Below, piece by piece: positions 19,044-28,277 of a DNA stretch of 36,678 nucleotides (the first letter of the stretch is position 1; every line of letters starts with the position of its first letter). The position numbers and the translations under genes are program-made. The notes below the pieces were generated by a model. That model was not told the origin of the DNA. It saw only the letters and a program-made list of their open reading frames with translations, and did not search any database. This DNA is from Flammeovirgaceae bacterium (lineage in GTDB: Bacteria; Bacteroidota; Bacteroidia; Cytophagales; Cyclobacteriaceae). The stretch is from positions 1 through 36,678 of the forward strand of contig JAAUQD010000013.1 in NCBI GenBank assembly GCA_012032815.1, given 5' to 3'.

Positions 19044-20516
19044 GTGAAAAAAGTTGCCGTCATAGGTTCCGGATTTGCCGGATTATCAGCTGCTTCGGTC
19101 CTGGCCAAAGAGGGATTTAGTGTTACCGTATTTGAAAAAAATTCTTCGGCAGGTGGCCGCGCCCGGTCTTTCTCTCAAGACGACTTCCTATTCGACATGG
19201 GGCCCAGCTGGTATTGGATGCCCGATGTATTTGAAAAGTACTTTGGTTTGTTTGATAAAAAGCCGCGTGATTTTTATGATTTGGTACTCCTTGATCCCTC
19301 CTATAGAGTCTATTATGGAAAAAATGACAAGCTGGATATTCCGGCTGGAATGCAACAACTGGGAGCAATGTTTGATCAGCTTGAGCCCGGAAGTTCGAAG
19401 CAATTGTCAGTTTTTTTGAAAGAAAGTAAATACAAATATGATATCGGAATGAAAGAACTGGTGTATAAACCAAGCTTGTCCATTTCAGAATTCATTGATG
19501 TCCGAATCATGAAGGCCGCACTCAAAATGGATGTATTTACTTCTTTATCAAAATATATTCGAAAGCATTTCAAAAATAAAAGACTTATCCAGCTATTGGA
19601 ATTCCCTGTTCTCTTTTTAGGAGCCACCGCTGAAAATACTCCAGCCCTATACAGCCTGATGAATTATGCGGATATGGCGTTGGGAACGTGGTATCCAAAA
19701 GGTGGCATGAACAAAGTGGTTTCGGGAATGGTATCGCTGGCTGAATCACTTGGCGTTGCTTTCCGATTTAACAGCCCGGCACAATCCATTTCATTAAATG
19801 GAAAAAAAGCTACTGGGGTATTTGTAAATGGATATCTTGAGTCGTTTGATTACATCATTGCCGGAGCTGATTATCACCATGTAGAACAAACACTGTTACC
19901 CCAATCGCATCGAAAGTATTCTGAATCGTATTGGCAAAAGCGGGACATGGCTCCTTCCAGCCTGATCTTCTATCTCGGTATAAACAAAAAAATAAAAGGA
20001 TTGCTACATCATACATTATTCTTTGATCAGGATTTTGGTGTGCATAGCAATGAGATTTATAAAAACCCCCAATGGCCAACTGCGCCACAATTCTACATTT
20101 CAAATCCCTCCAAAACAGACGCCAGTGTTGCACCGGAAAATTGTGAAAATATATTTATCTTGATTCCGGTAGCTCCGGACTTAAAAGATACAGAAGCTAC
20201 ACGCCAAAAATACTTTAACATGGTGCTCGACAGGCTTGAGTACATACTTGACGAACCTATCAGACCCAATATTGTATTTAATAGGTCGTATGCCCACAAT
20301 GATTTTAAACAAGACTATAATGCGTTTAAAGGAAACGCTTACGGCTTAGCCAACACATTGCGTCAAACGGCAATACTAAAGCCATCGATTATAAACAAAA
20401 AGATTCCTAACCTGTTTTATACAGGCCAGCTAACTGTACCAGGGCCGGGGGTTCCGCCAGCCATCATATCTGGGGAGTTAGTTGCCAAGGAACTCATTAA
20501 AAGATCTAACCAATAA
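19044..20516 (+). CDS. crtI: Phytoene desaturase (CrtI family)
   Basis: FAD-dependent desaturase/isomerase converting phytoene to lycopene by successive dehydrogenations at the membrane surface. It has 490 residues, normal for CrtI. The N-terminal dinucleotide-binding motif VIGSGFAGLSAASVLAKEG leads to the acidic end FEKN and AGGRARSF. The C-terminal signature TGQLTVPGPGVPPAIISGELVA matches bacterial CrtI. The start is GTG at 19044 (VKKVAVIGSG), the only one that gives the FAD motif in its usual place, seven bases after the sigma stop. The stop TAA shares one base with the crtB ATG (TAATG), indicating translational coupling. Confidence 0.94.
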   Translation: MKKVAVIGSGFAGLSAASVLAKEGFSVTVFEKNSSAGGRARSFSQDDFLFDMGPSWYWMPDVFEKYFGLFDKKPRDFYDLVLLDPSYRVYYGKNDKLDIPAGMQQLGAMFDQLEPGSSKQLSVFLKESKYKYDIGMKELVYKPSLSISEFIDVRIMKAALKMDVFTSLSKYIRKHFKNKRLIQLLEFPVLFLGATAENTPALYSLMNYADMALGTWYPKGGMNKVVSGMVSLAESLGVAFRFNSPAQSISLNGKKATGVFVNGYLESFDYIIAGADYHHVEQTLLPQSHRKYSESYWQKRDMAPSSLIFYLGINKKIKGLLHHTLFFDQDFGVHSNEIYKNPQWPTAPQFYISNPSKTDASVAPENCENIFILIPVAPDLKDTEATRQKYFNMVLDRLEYILDEPIRPNIVFNRSYAHNDFKQDYNAFKGNAYGLANTLRQTAILKPSIINKKIPNLFYTGQLTVPGPGVPPAIISGELVAKELIKRSNQ

Positions 20517-21348
20517 TGAAAGCTATCTTTGATAAAATCTCCATTCAGAGCAGTCGGCTTACCACTCGCGCGTACAGCACATCGTTTTCACTCGGCATCT
20601 ATTGCCTGGCCAAGCCTCTTCGGGATCCCATCTATTCAATATATGGGTTCGTCCGATTTGCAGATGAGATTGTAGATTCATTTCATGGATTCAAAAGGAT
20701 GAATTATTAAAGCGATTCAAAATGATACCTACCTGGCTATTGAAGAAGGGATTAGTTTAAATCCAATCTTGAATAGTTTCCAACATACTGTAAACGAATA
20801 TAAAATTGACCGAGATCTAATCAATAAGTTTCTACTTAGTATGGAAATGGATCTGATTAAAACTGACCACACCAAATCAAGCTACAAAAACTATATCCTT
20901 GGTTCGGCTGAGGTGGTTGGGCTCATGTGCCTGAAGGTGTTTGTACAAGGTGATCAACAGAAATACAATGAATTGAAACCATTTGCCATGAGCCTTGGAG
21001 CTGCATTTCAAAAGTTAACTTTCTTCGTGATTTGCGTGCTGACTATAAAGATCTGGGCAGATCCTACTTTCCGGAAATTAATATAGAGCGATTCGATGAA
21101 TCGGCTAAGGCATTAGTTGAAAAGAGATTAGTGAAGATTTTACCAACGCCTTGAATGGAATAAGAAAGTTACCACGCTCTTCCCGTTTTGGAGTGTACGT
21201 GGCTTATGTCTATTATCTCGCTCTGTTCAATAAAATAAAGAGTGTAAAACCAGAGCAGATTATGGAAAAGAGATTTAGAATTCAAAATCGGTATAAATTA
21301 CAGTTATTGGCAACTTCCTATCTCAAACATCAACTAAACAGGATATGA
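20516..21348 (+). CDS. crtB: Phytoene synthase, four frameshifts
   Basis: Joins two geranylgeranyl diphosphates head to head into phytoene, the first committed carotenoid step. The sequence is broken into three or four track ORFs, but every break is a short A run lacking one base: 20693-20696, 20719-20722, 21010-21013 and 21120-21123. Adding one A to each gives a continuous protein of about 278 residues. Motifs are FADEIVDSF (first Asp-rich), FKNDTYLAIEEGISLNPIL, GSAEVVGLMCLKVF, QKVNFLRDLRADYKDLGRSYFP (second Asp-rich) and a C-terminal RFGVYVAYVYYLALF. It overlaps crtI by one base and idi by four (ATGA). Four independent deletions in an otherwise preserved gene are far more likely sequencing errors than decay. 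Confidence 0.93.
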
Positions 21349-21863
21349 CAGATAATGTAATTCTGGTTGATGAATCGGATAATGAATTATCAACCATGCC
21401 CAAATTAGAAGCTCATGAAAAAGGGCTTCTGCATCGTGCTTTTTCAATTCTCATTTTTAATTCAAAAGGTGAGATCCTTTTGCAGCAACGGGCGGAAACA
21501 AAATATCATTCGGCCGGGCTTTGGACCAATACCTGCTGCAGTCATCCGCTTCCCGGTGAAACCAATAAACAAGCCGCCAGACGGAAATTAAAACAAGAAA
21601 TGGGAATTGAAGTCCCCTTGAACTTTCTTTATTCCTTTATTTACAAAACAGAATTAGAAAACAACCTCATTGAACATGAATTTGATCATGTTTATATCGG
21701 GAAGTTTAACGGCAATCCTGTTTTGAATCCTGAAGAAGCACAAGACTGGAGGTGGGAAAGTTTTAATAGTGTTATTGCAGACACTAAATTAAATCCTGAT
21801 AAGTATTCCTACTGGTTCAGGTTAATTCTCGATCGAATAGAATCCGATAAATTAGTTACCTGA
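21345..21863 (+). CDS. idi: Isopentenyl-diphosphate delta-isomerase type 1
   Basis: Nudix-fold isomerase interconverting IPP and DMAPP, supplying precursor to the carotenoid pathway. The 172-residue length is normal. Catalytic Cys is in WTNTCCSHPLPGE, the Nudix-like helix is QAARRKLKQEMGIE and the catalytic Glu is in EHEFDHVYIG. It starts in the ATGA overlap with crtB, so it is translationally coupled in the same operon. Its 3' end overlaps the convergent DUF2490 gene by 12 bases. It is intact, unlike its upstream neighbour. Confidence 0.94.
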   Translation: MTDNVILVDESDNELSTMPKLEAHEKGLLHRAFSILIFNSKGEILLQQRAETKYHSAGLWTNTCCSHPLPGETNKQAARRKLKQEMGIEVPLNFLYSFIYKTELENNLIEHEFDHVYIGKFNGNPVLNPEEAQDWRWESFNSVIADTKLNPDKYSYWFRLILDRIESDKLVT

Positions 21864-22622
21864 TTCTTTACTAAAATCGAAATTGTAATTAAACCACATA
21901 TTGAAACCAACATTATTTTCCTGTTGAGTTCCATTGCTTTTAATAAGATATTGATAATAAGGGCCAAGGATAATTTGAAAATCTTTATTAACCTGATAGC
22001 CCAGGGCAATCTGCGTACGATTCTGGTCTGGCTTATTATAGGTGACTCCATCACCCCAACTGATAAATACTTCGTTCCAGGCTCCCCAAAACCAGCTTTC
22101 CGGTACGATAGTATCTCCTTTAAACGGAGACCAGAATAATATTCTGTACCGAATTCTATTTCTGTAATTTTCAAAACCTTCATTGATCACATCGCCACTT
22201 TGATTCGTTGAAAACTTCTCTATAAACCGTTGCTCCAACCGCAAGCGATGATTAAACGACAACTTACCCGCTTTGTGTTTGTACATGATGTGCTCCCACA
22301 ACCTCTGTTCATCAGCTGGGTAAGTAACAGGTTGCTCCCCATATTGATAATTCCAGATATAGGCGTAGCCGACCGGTACGATGGATAAATTCTTATTGAT
22401 AAATATTTCAAGTCCTGTGCGAGCAAGATATTGCGCGTTTTGAAAGTCGGAATACCTGAACTGACCATCAGAAAATAATCCGAACCGCTTATGAAACTTC
22501 ATCGCTGAATTAATTTGAAACCATTCAGCATCCTGCGTTACTACCTCTTTACTTTGGCTAAAACAATCAAATCCTACACCTACAAGAACCAGTACTATAC
22601 TGTATACCTTAAAACATTTCAC
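21852..22622 (-). CDS. DUF2490 family protein, predicted outer-membrane
   Basis: Exported protein of 256 residues with a signal peptide (KVYSIVLVLVGVGFDCFSQ). The mature region has DAEWFQINSAMKFHKRFGLFSDGQFRY, LSIVPVGYAYIWNY, FNHRLRLEQRF and RNRIRYRIL, ending NVGFNMWFNYNFDF. This is the pattern of amphipathic strands of a small outer-membrane barrel and matches DUF2490. It lies on the opposite strand inside the carotenoid cluster, convergent with idi and divergent from the photolyase, sharing an about 60-base gap with the latter. Function is unknown; whether it belongs to the pigment regulon is open. Confidence 0.82.
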   Translation of the reverse strand: MKCFKVYSIVLVLVGVGFDCFSQSKEVVTQDAEWFQINSAMKFHKRFGLFSDGQFRYSDFQNAQYLARTGLEIFINKNLSIVPVGYAYIWNYQYGEQPVTYPADEQRLWEHIMYKHKAGKLSFNHRLRLEQRFIEKFSTNQSGDVINEGFENYRNRIRYRILFWSPFKGDTIVPESWFWGAWNEVFISWGDGVTYNKPDQNRTQIALGYQVNKDFQIILGPYYQYLIKSNGTQQENNVGFNMWFNYNFDFSKESGN

Positions 22623-22666
22623 AACAATTGGTGTTAATTAATAGCAAATATCTTCAACCTGAATTA

Positions 22667-22674
22667 CAAAAATA
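22667..22674 (-). promoter_or_regulatory. Candidate -7 element for DUF2490 gene
   Basis: The minus-strand TATTTTTG matches the Bacteroidota TAnnTTTG -7 consensus and would start transcription about 38 bases before the DUF2490 ATG. No exact TTG is found at the usual -33 distance, so this is only suggestive. Confidence 0.3.
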
Positions 22675-22682
22675 TCAATATT

Positions 22683-23963
22683 ATTAACTCTGAGACCACG
22701 CTCTTTTGGTTTAGGCGGGATTTGAGAATCGTTGATAACGTAGGATTATCCAGAGCTCTTCAGGAAAATAATAATGTATTACCTCTGTTTATCTTTGACT
22801 CGGTCATTTTGAATGAATTGGAAAAACACGATAGACGAGTTGATTTTATTCATCAGACCTTGCTTCATTTAAAACATTCATTCGAAAAACAGGGAAGCTC
22901 TATTCTTATTCTTTATGGCGACCCGGTAGAGATTTTAACATCACTGCATCCCAAAGCTGTCTATACCAATCACGATTACGAACCGTATGGGAGGCAACGC
23001 GATGAAACAATCAAGGAAACATTTGCCAGAGCGAACATACCTTTTGTTTCATTCAAGGATCAAGTGATTTTTGAAAAGGATGAGATCATTAAAGATGACG
23101 GATCACCTTATACGATGTACACACCGTACAGCAAAAAGTGGAAAACAAATCTGGATATCTCAAAAATAAAAATCCAAAAACCCAATCTATCTAATTTGCT
23201 GCGTACTCCACCACTTATTTTTCCAACAATTTCAGAAATTGGATTTGAAAAAACAGATATTAAATTCTCTCTCCCAAAAATTGATCGTAATGTACTAAGC
23301 AACTATTCTCGTAATCGGGACTATCCGGCTCAACATGGAACGAGCCGCCTAAGTGTTCACCTTCGGTTTGGCACAATCGGAATTCGAACACTACTCGGGG
23401 AAGCGTTAAAGCATGGTGATAAATTTCTAAACGAACTGATCTGGCGTGACTTCTACCAGATGATACTCTATCACTTTCCAGCTACTCATAAATCATTTAA
23501 ACCAAAGTACGATCGAATTGAGTGGAGAAATAACATTCTGGAATTTAATCTCTGGTGTAAGGGCAAAACCGGATATCCAATAGTCGATGCCGGTATGCGG
23601 GAATTAAACTCAACCGGTTTTATGCATAATCGGGTACGTATGATTACTGCCAGCTTTCTTACCAAGCACTTGCTCATTGATTGGAGATGGGGGGAATCCT
23701 ATTTTGCACAGAAATTACTTGATTTTGATTTAGCATCAAACAATGGAGGTTGGCAATGGGCATCCGGATCAGGCGTTGATGCCGCCCCTTACTTCAGAAT
23801 ATTCAATCCCTACCTGCAAACCAAAAAATTCGATCCGGAAAATAATTATGTTAAAAAATGGATTCCGGAATTCGGATCACAAGACTATCCTAAGCCAATT
23901 GTAGATCACGAAATGGCAAGACGTAGGGCTTTGGATGTTTACAAAAGAGCATTAACCGAATAA
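22683..23963 (+). CDS. phr: Deoxyribodipyrimidine photolyase (class I CPD photolyase/cryptochrome family)
   Basis: Light-driven flavoprotein that splits UV-induced pyrimidine dimers. The track begins at TTG 22722, but the upstream frame encodes TLFWFRRDLRIVDN, the invariant N-terminus of the family, so the true start lies earlier. No ATG, GTG or TTG is found in frame between the stop upstream and that motif; ATT at 22680 or 22683 (giving about 426 residues) is the best guess, or the start was lost to a base error. FAD-binding motifs are HGTSRLSVHLRFGTIG, GKTGYPIVDAGMREL, MHNRVRMITASFLTK, DWRWG and NNGGWQWASGSGVDAAPYFRIFNP. The last is typical of CPD photolyases. It heads a plus-strand group with SRPBCC, crtZ and crtY. 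Confidence 0.93.
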   Translation: MNSETTLFWFRRDLRIVDNVGLSRALQENNNVLPLFIFDSVILNELEKHDRRVDFIHQTLLHLKHSFEKQGSSILILYGDPVEILTSLHPKAVYTNHDYEPYGRQRDETIKETFARANIPFVSFKDQVIFEKDEIIKDDGSPYTMYTPYSKKWKTNLDISKIKIQKPNLSNLLRTPPLIFPTISEIGFEKTDIKFSLPKIDRNVLSNYSRNRDYPAQHGTSRLSVHLRFGTIGIRTLLGEALKHGDKFLNELIWRDFYQMILYHFPATHKSFKPKYDRIEWRNNILEFNLWCKGKTGYPIVDAGMRELNSTGFMHNRVRMITASFLTKHLLIDWRWGESYFAQKLLDFDLASNNGGWQWASGSGVDAAPYFRIFNPYLQTKKFDPENNYVKKWIPEFGSQDYPKPIVDHEMARRRALDVYKRALTE

Positions 23964-23996
23964 TAACCTTTTGATGCTCTGCTTGTTTAGAATAAA

Positions 23997-24467
23997 ATGA
24001 AAGTATATTCATTCAAACGTAATCTAAAATTACCCATTTCCTTAGAGGATGCGTGGGCATTCTTTTCAAACCCTGAAAATCTCTCGAAGATTACTCCCCC
24101 TGAGATGAGTTTTGAAATCATCAGTATTTCAGGTAAAGAATCAATATATGCCGGACAAATAATAAAGTATCAAGTGAGCATACTCCCATTCCTAAAAGTG
24201 AATTGGGTTAGCGAAATCACCACGGTTAATAAACCTTATTTATTTATTGACGAACAGCGCGCAGGACCCTATTCTTTTTGGCATCATCAACATCACTTCC
24301 ATAGACTCAATGATGGTGTTGAAATGATTGATGAAGTAAACTATAGTGTTCCGCTTGGAATTCTCGGACAACTTGCAAACCGTTTATTTGTTGCCCGTGA
24401 ATTAGAGCGTATCTTTGAATACCGATCGGATGTACTGGTAAAAACCTTTAACGCACAACAAACATGA
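23997..24467 (+). CDS. SRPBCC (START-like) family protein
   Basis: Protein of 156 residues with the polyketide cyclase/START-like ligand-binding fold. The N-terminus YSFKRNLKLPISLEDAWAFFSNPENLSKITPPEM is the typical first strand and helix, followed by strands including KVNWVSEITTVNKPYLFIDEQRAGPYSFWHHQHHF and a long C-terminal helix ending in FEYRSDVLVKTF. Similar proteins are often encoded beside photolyases, but the ligand is unknown. It lies 33 bases after the photolyase and its stop overlaps the crtZ start by four bases (ATGA), so it is in the same operon. Confidence 0.83.
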   Translation: MKVYSFKRNLKLPISLEDAWAFFSNPENLSKITPPEMSFEIISISGKESIYAGQIIKYQVSILPFLKVNWVSEITTVNKPYLFIDEQRAGPYSFWHHQHHFHRLNDGVEMIDEVNYSVPLGILGQLANRLFVARELERIFEYRSDVLVKTFNAQQT

Positions 24468-24958
24468 GCATTTGGTTAATCCTTATCTGTGGATTAATTA
24501 CCATAGGGACTTTTCTCTTCTGGGAATTTGTAGCGTGGTTTACCCATAAATATGTAATGCATGGATTCTTATGGGTATGGCATAAGTCACATCACACGGT
24601 ACATGACCACGTTGTTGAAAAGAACGATTGGTTCGCTGTTGTTTTCAGCTTGCCATCAATAGGCATCTTTTATTATGCGTCATTGATTCGCTATAACCCT
24701 TATTTGCTGGCTGTGGGTCTGGGCATATTCTGCTATGGACTTTTCTATATTTTATTTCACGATGTTATTGTTCATCAGCGAATTCGATGGAGACTTGAAA
24801 ACAAGAGCAGTTATCTTAAACGAATGATCAACGCGCATTATGTGCATCATAGTAAACACACGAAAGATGACTGTGAAGCTTTTGGCTTTTTATATGCTCC
24901 AAAAAAATATGAGCCAAAACAATTCTTTCACAAAAAAGAACGTCAACAAACACAGTAA
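24464..24958 (+). CDS. crtZ: Beta-carotene 3-hydroxylase (CrtZ type)
   Basis: Membrane di-iron hydroxylase adding 3- and 3'-hydroxyls to the beta-ionone rings of beta-carotene, giving cryptoxanthin and zeaxanthin. It has 164 residues, typical of CrtZ. The histidine ligands appear in order: WFTHKYVMHG, HKSHHTVHDH, FHDVIVHQRI and NAHYVHHSKH. Hydrophobic helices lie at about 3-25 and 55-95. It is translationally coupled to the SRPBCC gene upstream and followed after three bases by the cyclase gene. Confidence 0.92.
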   Translation: MSIWLILICGLITIGTFLFWEFVAWFTHKYVMHGFLWVWHKSHHTVHDHVVEKNDWFAVVFSLPSIGIFYYASLIRYNPYLLAVGLGIFCYGLFYILFHDVIVHQRIRWRLENKSSYLKRMINAHYVHHSKHTKDDCEAFGFLYAPKKYEPKQFFHKKERQQTQ

Positions 24959-24961
24959 TTC

Positions 24962-25663
24962 TTGTCTGACAGATTTCTATATCTCTCCATTGATCTGCTG
25001 GCCATCTCCATTCCATTAGGATTTAGTTTTTATCCGAAAGCCCCATTTTACAAAAAATGGAAGTTTCTCCTACCTTCCATTATTATTCCGGGCCTGGTTT
25101 TTATTTTATGGGATATTGTATTTACAGACATGGGTATTTGGGGCTTCAATCCCCGGTACGTTTCAGGAATCTACCTGGCTAACCTGCCTATTGAAGAATT
25201 ACTCTTTTTTATTTGTATCCCGTACGCTTGTGTTTTCACCTATGAAGCATTGCGTTTCCTTTTGCCACGAGATTTTCTGGGTGATCATCGAAACAAAATA
25301 ACAGGGACTCTGATTTTTATATTATTCATAACCGGAACCCTTTCACTGGGAAAGTGGTATACGTCAGTAACTTTCTTAAGTACAGCGGTTTTCTTACTCT
25401 TCACTATTACTACTTTTAATTTTTTTCTAGGAAGATTTTATTTTTCTTTTCTGGTTATTCTTGTGCCCTTTTTTATAGTCAATGGAGTTTTGACGGGGTC
25501 AGGTATTGAAGATCAGGTAGTATGGTACAACAATGAAGAAAATCTGGGAATCCGGATCGGAACCATCCCCATCGAAGACATATTCTATGGCATGCTGCTT
25601 CTGCTGATGAATGTTTACCTTTTCGAACTCTTTCAGAAGAGGTATCCTAGTACTTCAGTTTAA
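24962..25663 (+). CDS. crtY: Lycopene beta-cyclase, fused CrtYc-CrtYd type membrane protein
   Basis: Polytopic protein of 233 residues with two copies of the lycopene cyclase domain, cyclising lycopene ends to beta-rings. It has about six membrane helices. The duplicated acidic signature is visible as LPIEELLFFICIPYACVFTYEAL in the first half and GTIPIEDIFYGMLLLLMNVYLFE in the second. The start is TTG at 24962, three bases after the crtZ stop; no ATG precedes the first helix, and the close coupling supports it. This is not the soluble FAD-dependent CrtY/CrtL family. It ends the plus-strand carotenoid operon, and I see no clear terminator in the 134 bases that follow. Confidence 0.88.
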   Translation: MSDRFLYLSIDLLAISIPLGFSFYPKAPFYKKWKFLLPSIIIPGLVFILWDIVFTDMGIWGFNPRYVSGIYLANLPIEELLFFICIPYACVFTYEALRFLLPRDFLGDHRNKITGTLIFILFITGTLSLGKWYTSVTFLSTAVFLLFTITTFNFFLGRFYFSFLVILVPFFIVNGVLTGSGIEDQVVWYNNEENLGIRIGTIPIEDIFYGMLLLLMNVYLFELFQKRYPSTSV

Positions 25664-25797
25664 GTTTTACACTTTCTGGACTTACTTTTATTTTGTTGAA
25701 ATCCCCAGGTTATTGTTGGCTGCTGACAACAATTTTAAATCTCCTTATAACGACACAAATCAAATTCAGCTGTGCCTGTTTTAAAATTACTCAGCGA

Positions 25798-28207
25798 CTA
25801 TTCGTACCGAAGCGATGTAGTTGGGTTTGAACGGGCAGCTTTTATAAAATGATAACTGATGGTAAGCCAGGCTATGAGAATGGCCAGCGCTCCACTGATT
25901 AAAAACGCCACCCAGGATAGTTGAATCCTGTAAGCAAAATGTTTCCAACCATCTATCCATGAGGTAGTACGCCATAAACGAGGCAATAACGAAAGCAATA
26001 CCCACGAGCACCATAAACTCTTTGGACAGCAACGAACTAATGGTGGTAACGGAAGCACCCATCACTTTTCGTATGCCTATTTCCTTGGTCCGTTGTTCTG
26101 CCGTAAAAGAGGCAAGCCCAAATAATCCAAGGCAAGCCACCACAATGGCAATCGAGGTCAAAACGGTAATCAGTTCGCTTAGCTTTTGATCTTCCTTAAA
26201 AAGATCATTGTATCGCTGATCAAGAAATCCGTACTCAAAAGGTTCATTAGAAGCATATTCCTTCCAGAGGGTCTCGATTTTGGCAATCGCTTCTTTTGAC
26301 TCTCCTTCATAACGGATCAGTATCCGGTTGGCTGTTGGTGTGTACATTAAAACTAATGGTCTGATGGGGGATTTAAACGACTCAAAATTGAAATCTTTCA
26401 TCACACCGATTATGGTCATGTCAAAAGGTTCAGGACCATTGAAGTTCGTAAGCTTTTGGTTGATCGGATCATCCGTCCAACCCAGTTCTTTTACCGCGGC
26501 TTCATTTAAAACGCATACCGAAGAGTCAGACTTGAATTCTTTTGAAAAATACCGGCCCTTCACCATTTCTATTTTTAAAACCTCTAAATGATCATCATCC
26601 GCAAAGTAGGTACCCATAATTCTGTTGTCATCCGTTCCGGCTGTCTGAAATACCGTAGTGTTGCCAACTCCTGGAAATGGATTATTGGTGTAGCTGGCTT
26701 TGATGATTCCTGATTGCGCGTCCAATTTTTCCTTGAATACTTCCATGTTCTTATCCAGCCTTCGGGTATTGTCAAGAACCATCACATTATGTTTGTCCAA
26801 CCCAATGTGGCGGTCTTTCAAATAATTCAGTTGATCAAACACCACCATTGTGCAAATAATAAGCGCTATGGAAATTGCAAATTGCACGACAACCAATGTA
26901 CTTCGAATGCCTTTGCTTCGTAAACCACTTCTCACCTTTCCTTTTAACACATCAACCGGTTTAAAAGCTGTCAGATAAAAGCAGGGTAACTTCCGGCCAG
27001 TAACCCAACTAAAAGAACAATAGAAGCAATTATCCCTAATGAAGACAGGCTGAACAGATTCTCAATGGTTAAATCCTTTCCTGCCAACAGATTAAATGAA
27101 GGCAGCAAAAGATAAACCGCAGCTACTGCCAGCAGCGTTGCAGCAAAAACATATATAAAAGACTCCGATAGAAATTGAAAGATCAGAGATTTGCGTACTG
27201 ACCCAAGAGTTTTGCGAAGCCCAACTTCTTTAGCTCTCCCGGAAGATCTTGCCGTGGACAGGTTCATGAAATTGATACAGGCGATAATCAGTATGAACAA
27301 TCCGATGGCTCCAATAATATATACATACTTGATATCACTTTTTGGTGTTATATCATCATCCATCTCTGGAGAATACAAATGAGAATCCAGAAACGGTCGG
27401 GAGTAATATCCATATTGACCTCCCTGCTTTTCAAATTCCTCAAATGACATCCCAAATCCTTCTGAAATTTCAGGCCCCACATACTTTAAAACCAATTCCC
27501 TAAGCTTGTCATCAACTTGACTTACAGGCGTCATTGGATTTATCCGGTAATAGGTATATAGCCCATTGTTCGTCCATTGATCGGACTGCATGTTTCTATC
27601 CGATTGTGATGATAACAGAATTTCAAATTGAATGTGTGAATTAGCCGGAGGTTCTTCTGCAATACCGGTAACATGAAACGCCTTGTTATCATTTCCCACC
27701 GTTATTATTTGTCCCAATGATTCATCATCTCCAAAATACTTTTTAGCAGCTGCGGATGTTAGTACAATTGAATTGGGTTCAATGAGTGCCGTATGAGGAT
27801 CACCCTCTAATAATTTGAAACTGAAAAAATCAAAAATATTCGAATCGGCATACAAAAACTTCATACTCAGTAAAGGCCAACTCCTTGTGTTTCATTACTA
27901 TTCCCGACCGCGACATCAGGCGGGTAGACTGTTCTACACCAGGAACTTCATTGATCAGTGCTTCACTAAGTGGAGGACATGAAGAATTTGTTTTGATTTC
28001 CTGTCCGGCAATTTTTCCATGCAGGGCAACGCGATAAATGTTTTGGGCTTCGTAATGAAATTTATCATAGCTAAGTTCATCCATGATGTACAGGCCAATT
28101 AAAAAACTGGCTGTCAGGCCCAGCATGAGCCCAATAATATTCAATGCCGAATATGCCTTTTGACGAACAAAGTTTCTAAAAGCAATTTTTAAATAATTTT
28201 TAAGCAT
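25798..28207 (-). CDS. ABC transporter permease, MacB-like/FtsX domains, three frameshifts
   Basis: Inner-membrane permease of about 803 residues of the MacB/FtsX type, four or more helices per half around a large periplasmic domain. It begins MLKNYLKIAFRNFVRQKAYSALNIIGLMLGL, standard for this Bacteroidota family. Three run errors split it. Five A at 27854-27858 should be four, giving EYEVLYADSNIFDFFSF. Four A at 26977-26980 should be five, giving SYPAFYLTAFKPVDVLKGK. Four A at 25936-25939 should be three, giving WLETFAYRIQLSW and ending in ARSNPTTSLRYE. The track's stop at 25787 is therefore the wrong frame; the true stop is at 25798. FtsX signatures RAKEVGLRKTLGS and RTKEIGIRKVMGA mark the two permease halves. 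It lies 70 bases behind the second permease, probably in one transcript. Confidence 0.93.
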
Positions 28208-28277
28208 ATCTTTTAATGGGAAGTTGGATTCAACTATTAGACGCTAAAAGTCAAATAAAGTTGCAGGCATAAAATAA

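Noticed and set aside
20516-21348. crtB as a decayed pseudogene
   Set aside because: All four breaks are one-base losses in short A runs, every catalytic motif is preserved, and the flanking operon is intact and tightly overlapped.
25787-25797. Track stop of the first permease at 25787
   Set aside because: The last 40 residues of that ORF are out of frame; the corrected frame ends in the family's usual SNPTTSLRYE at 25798.
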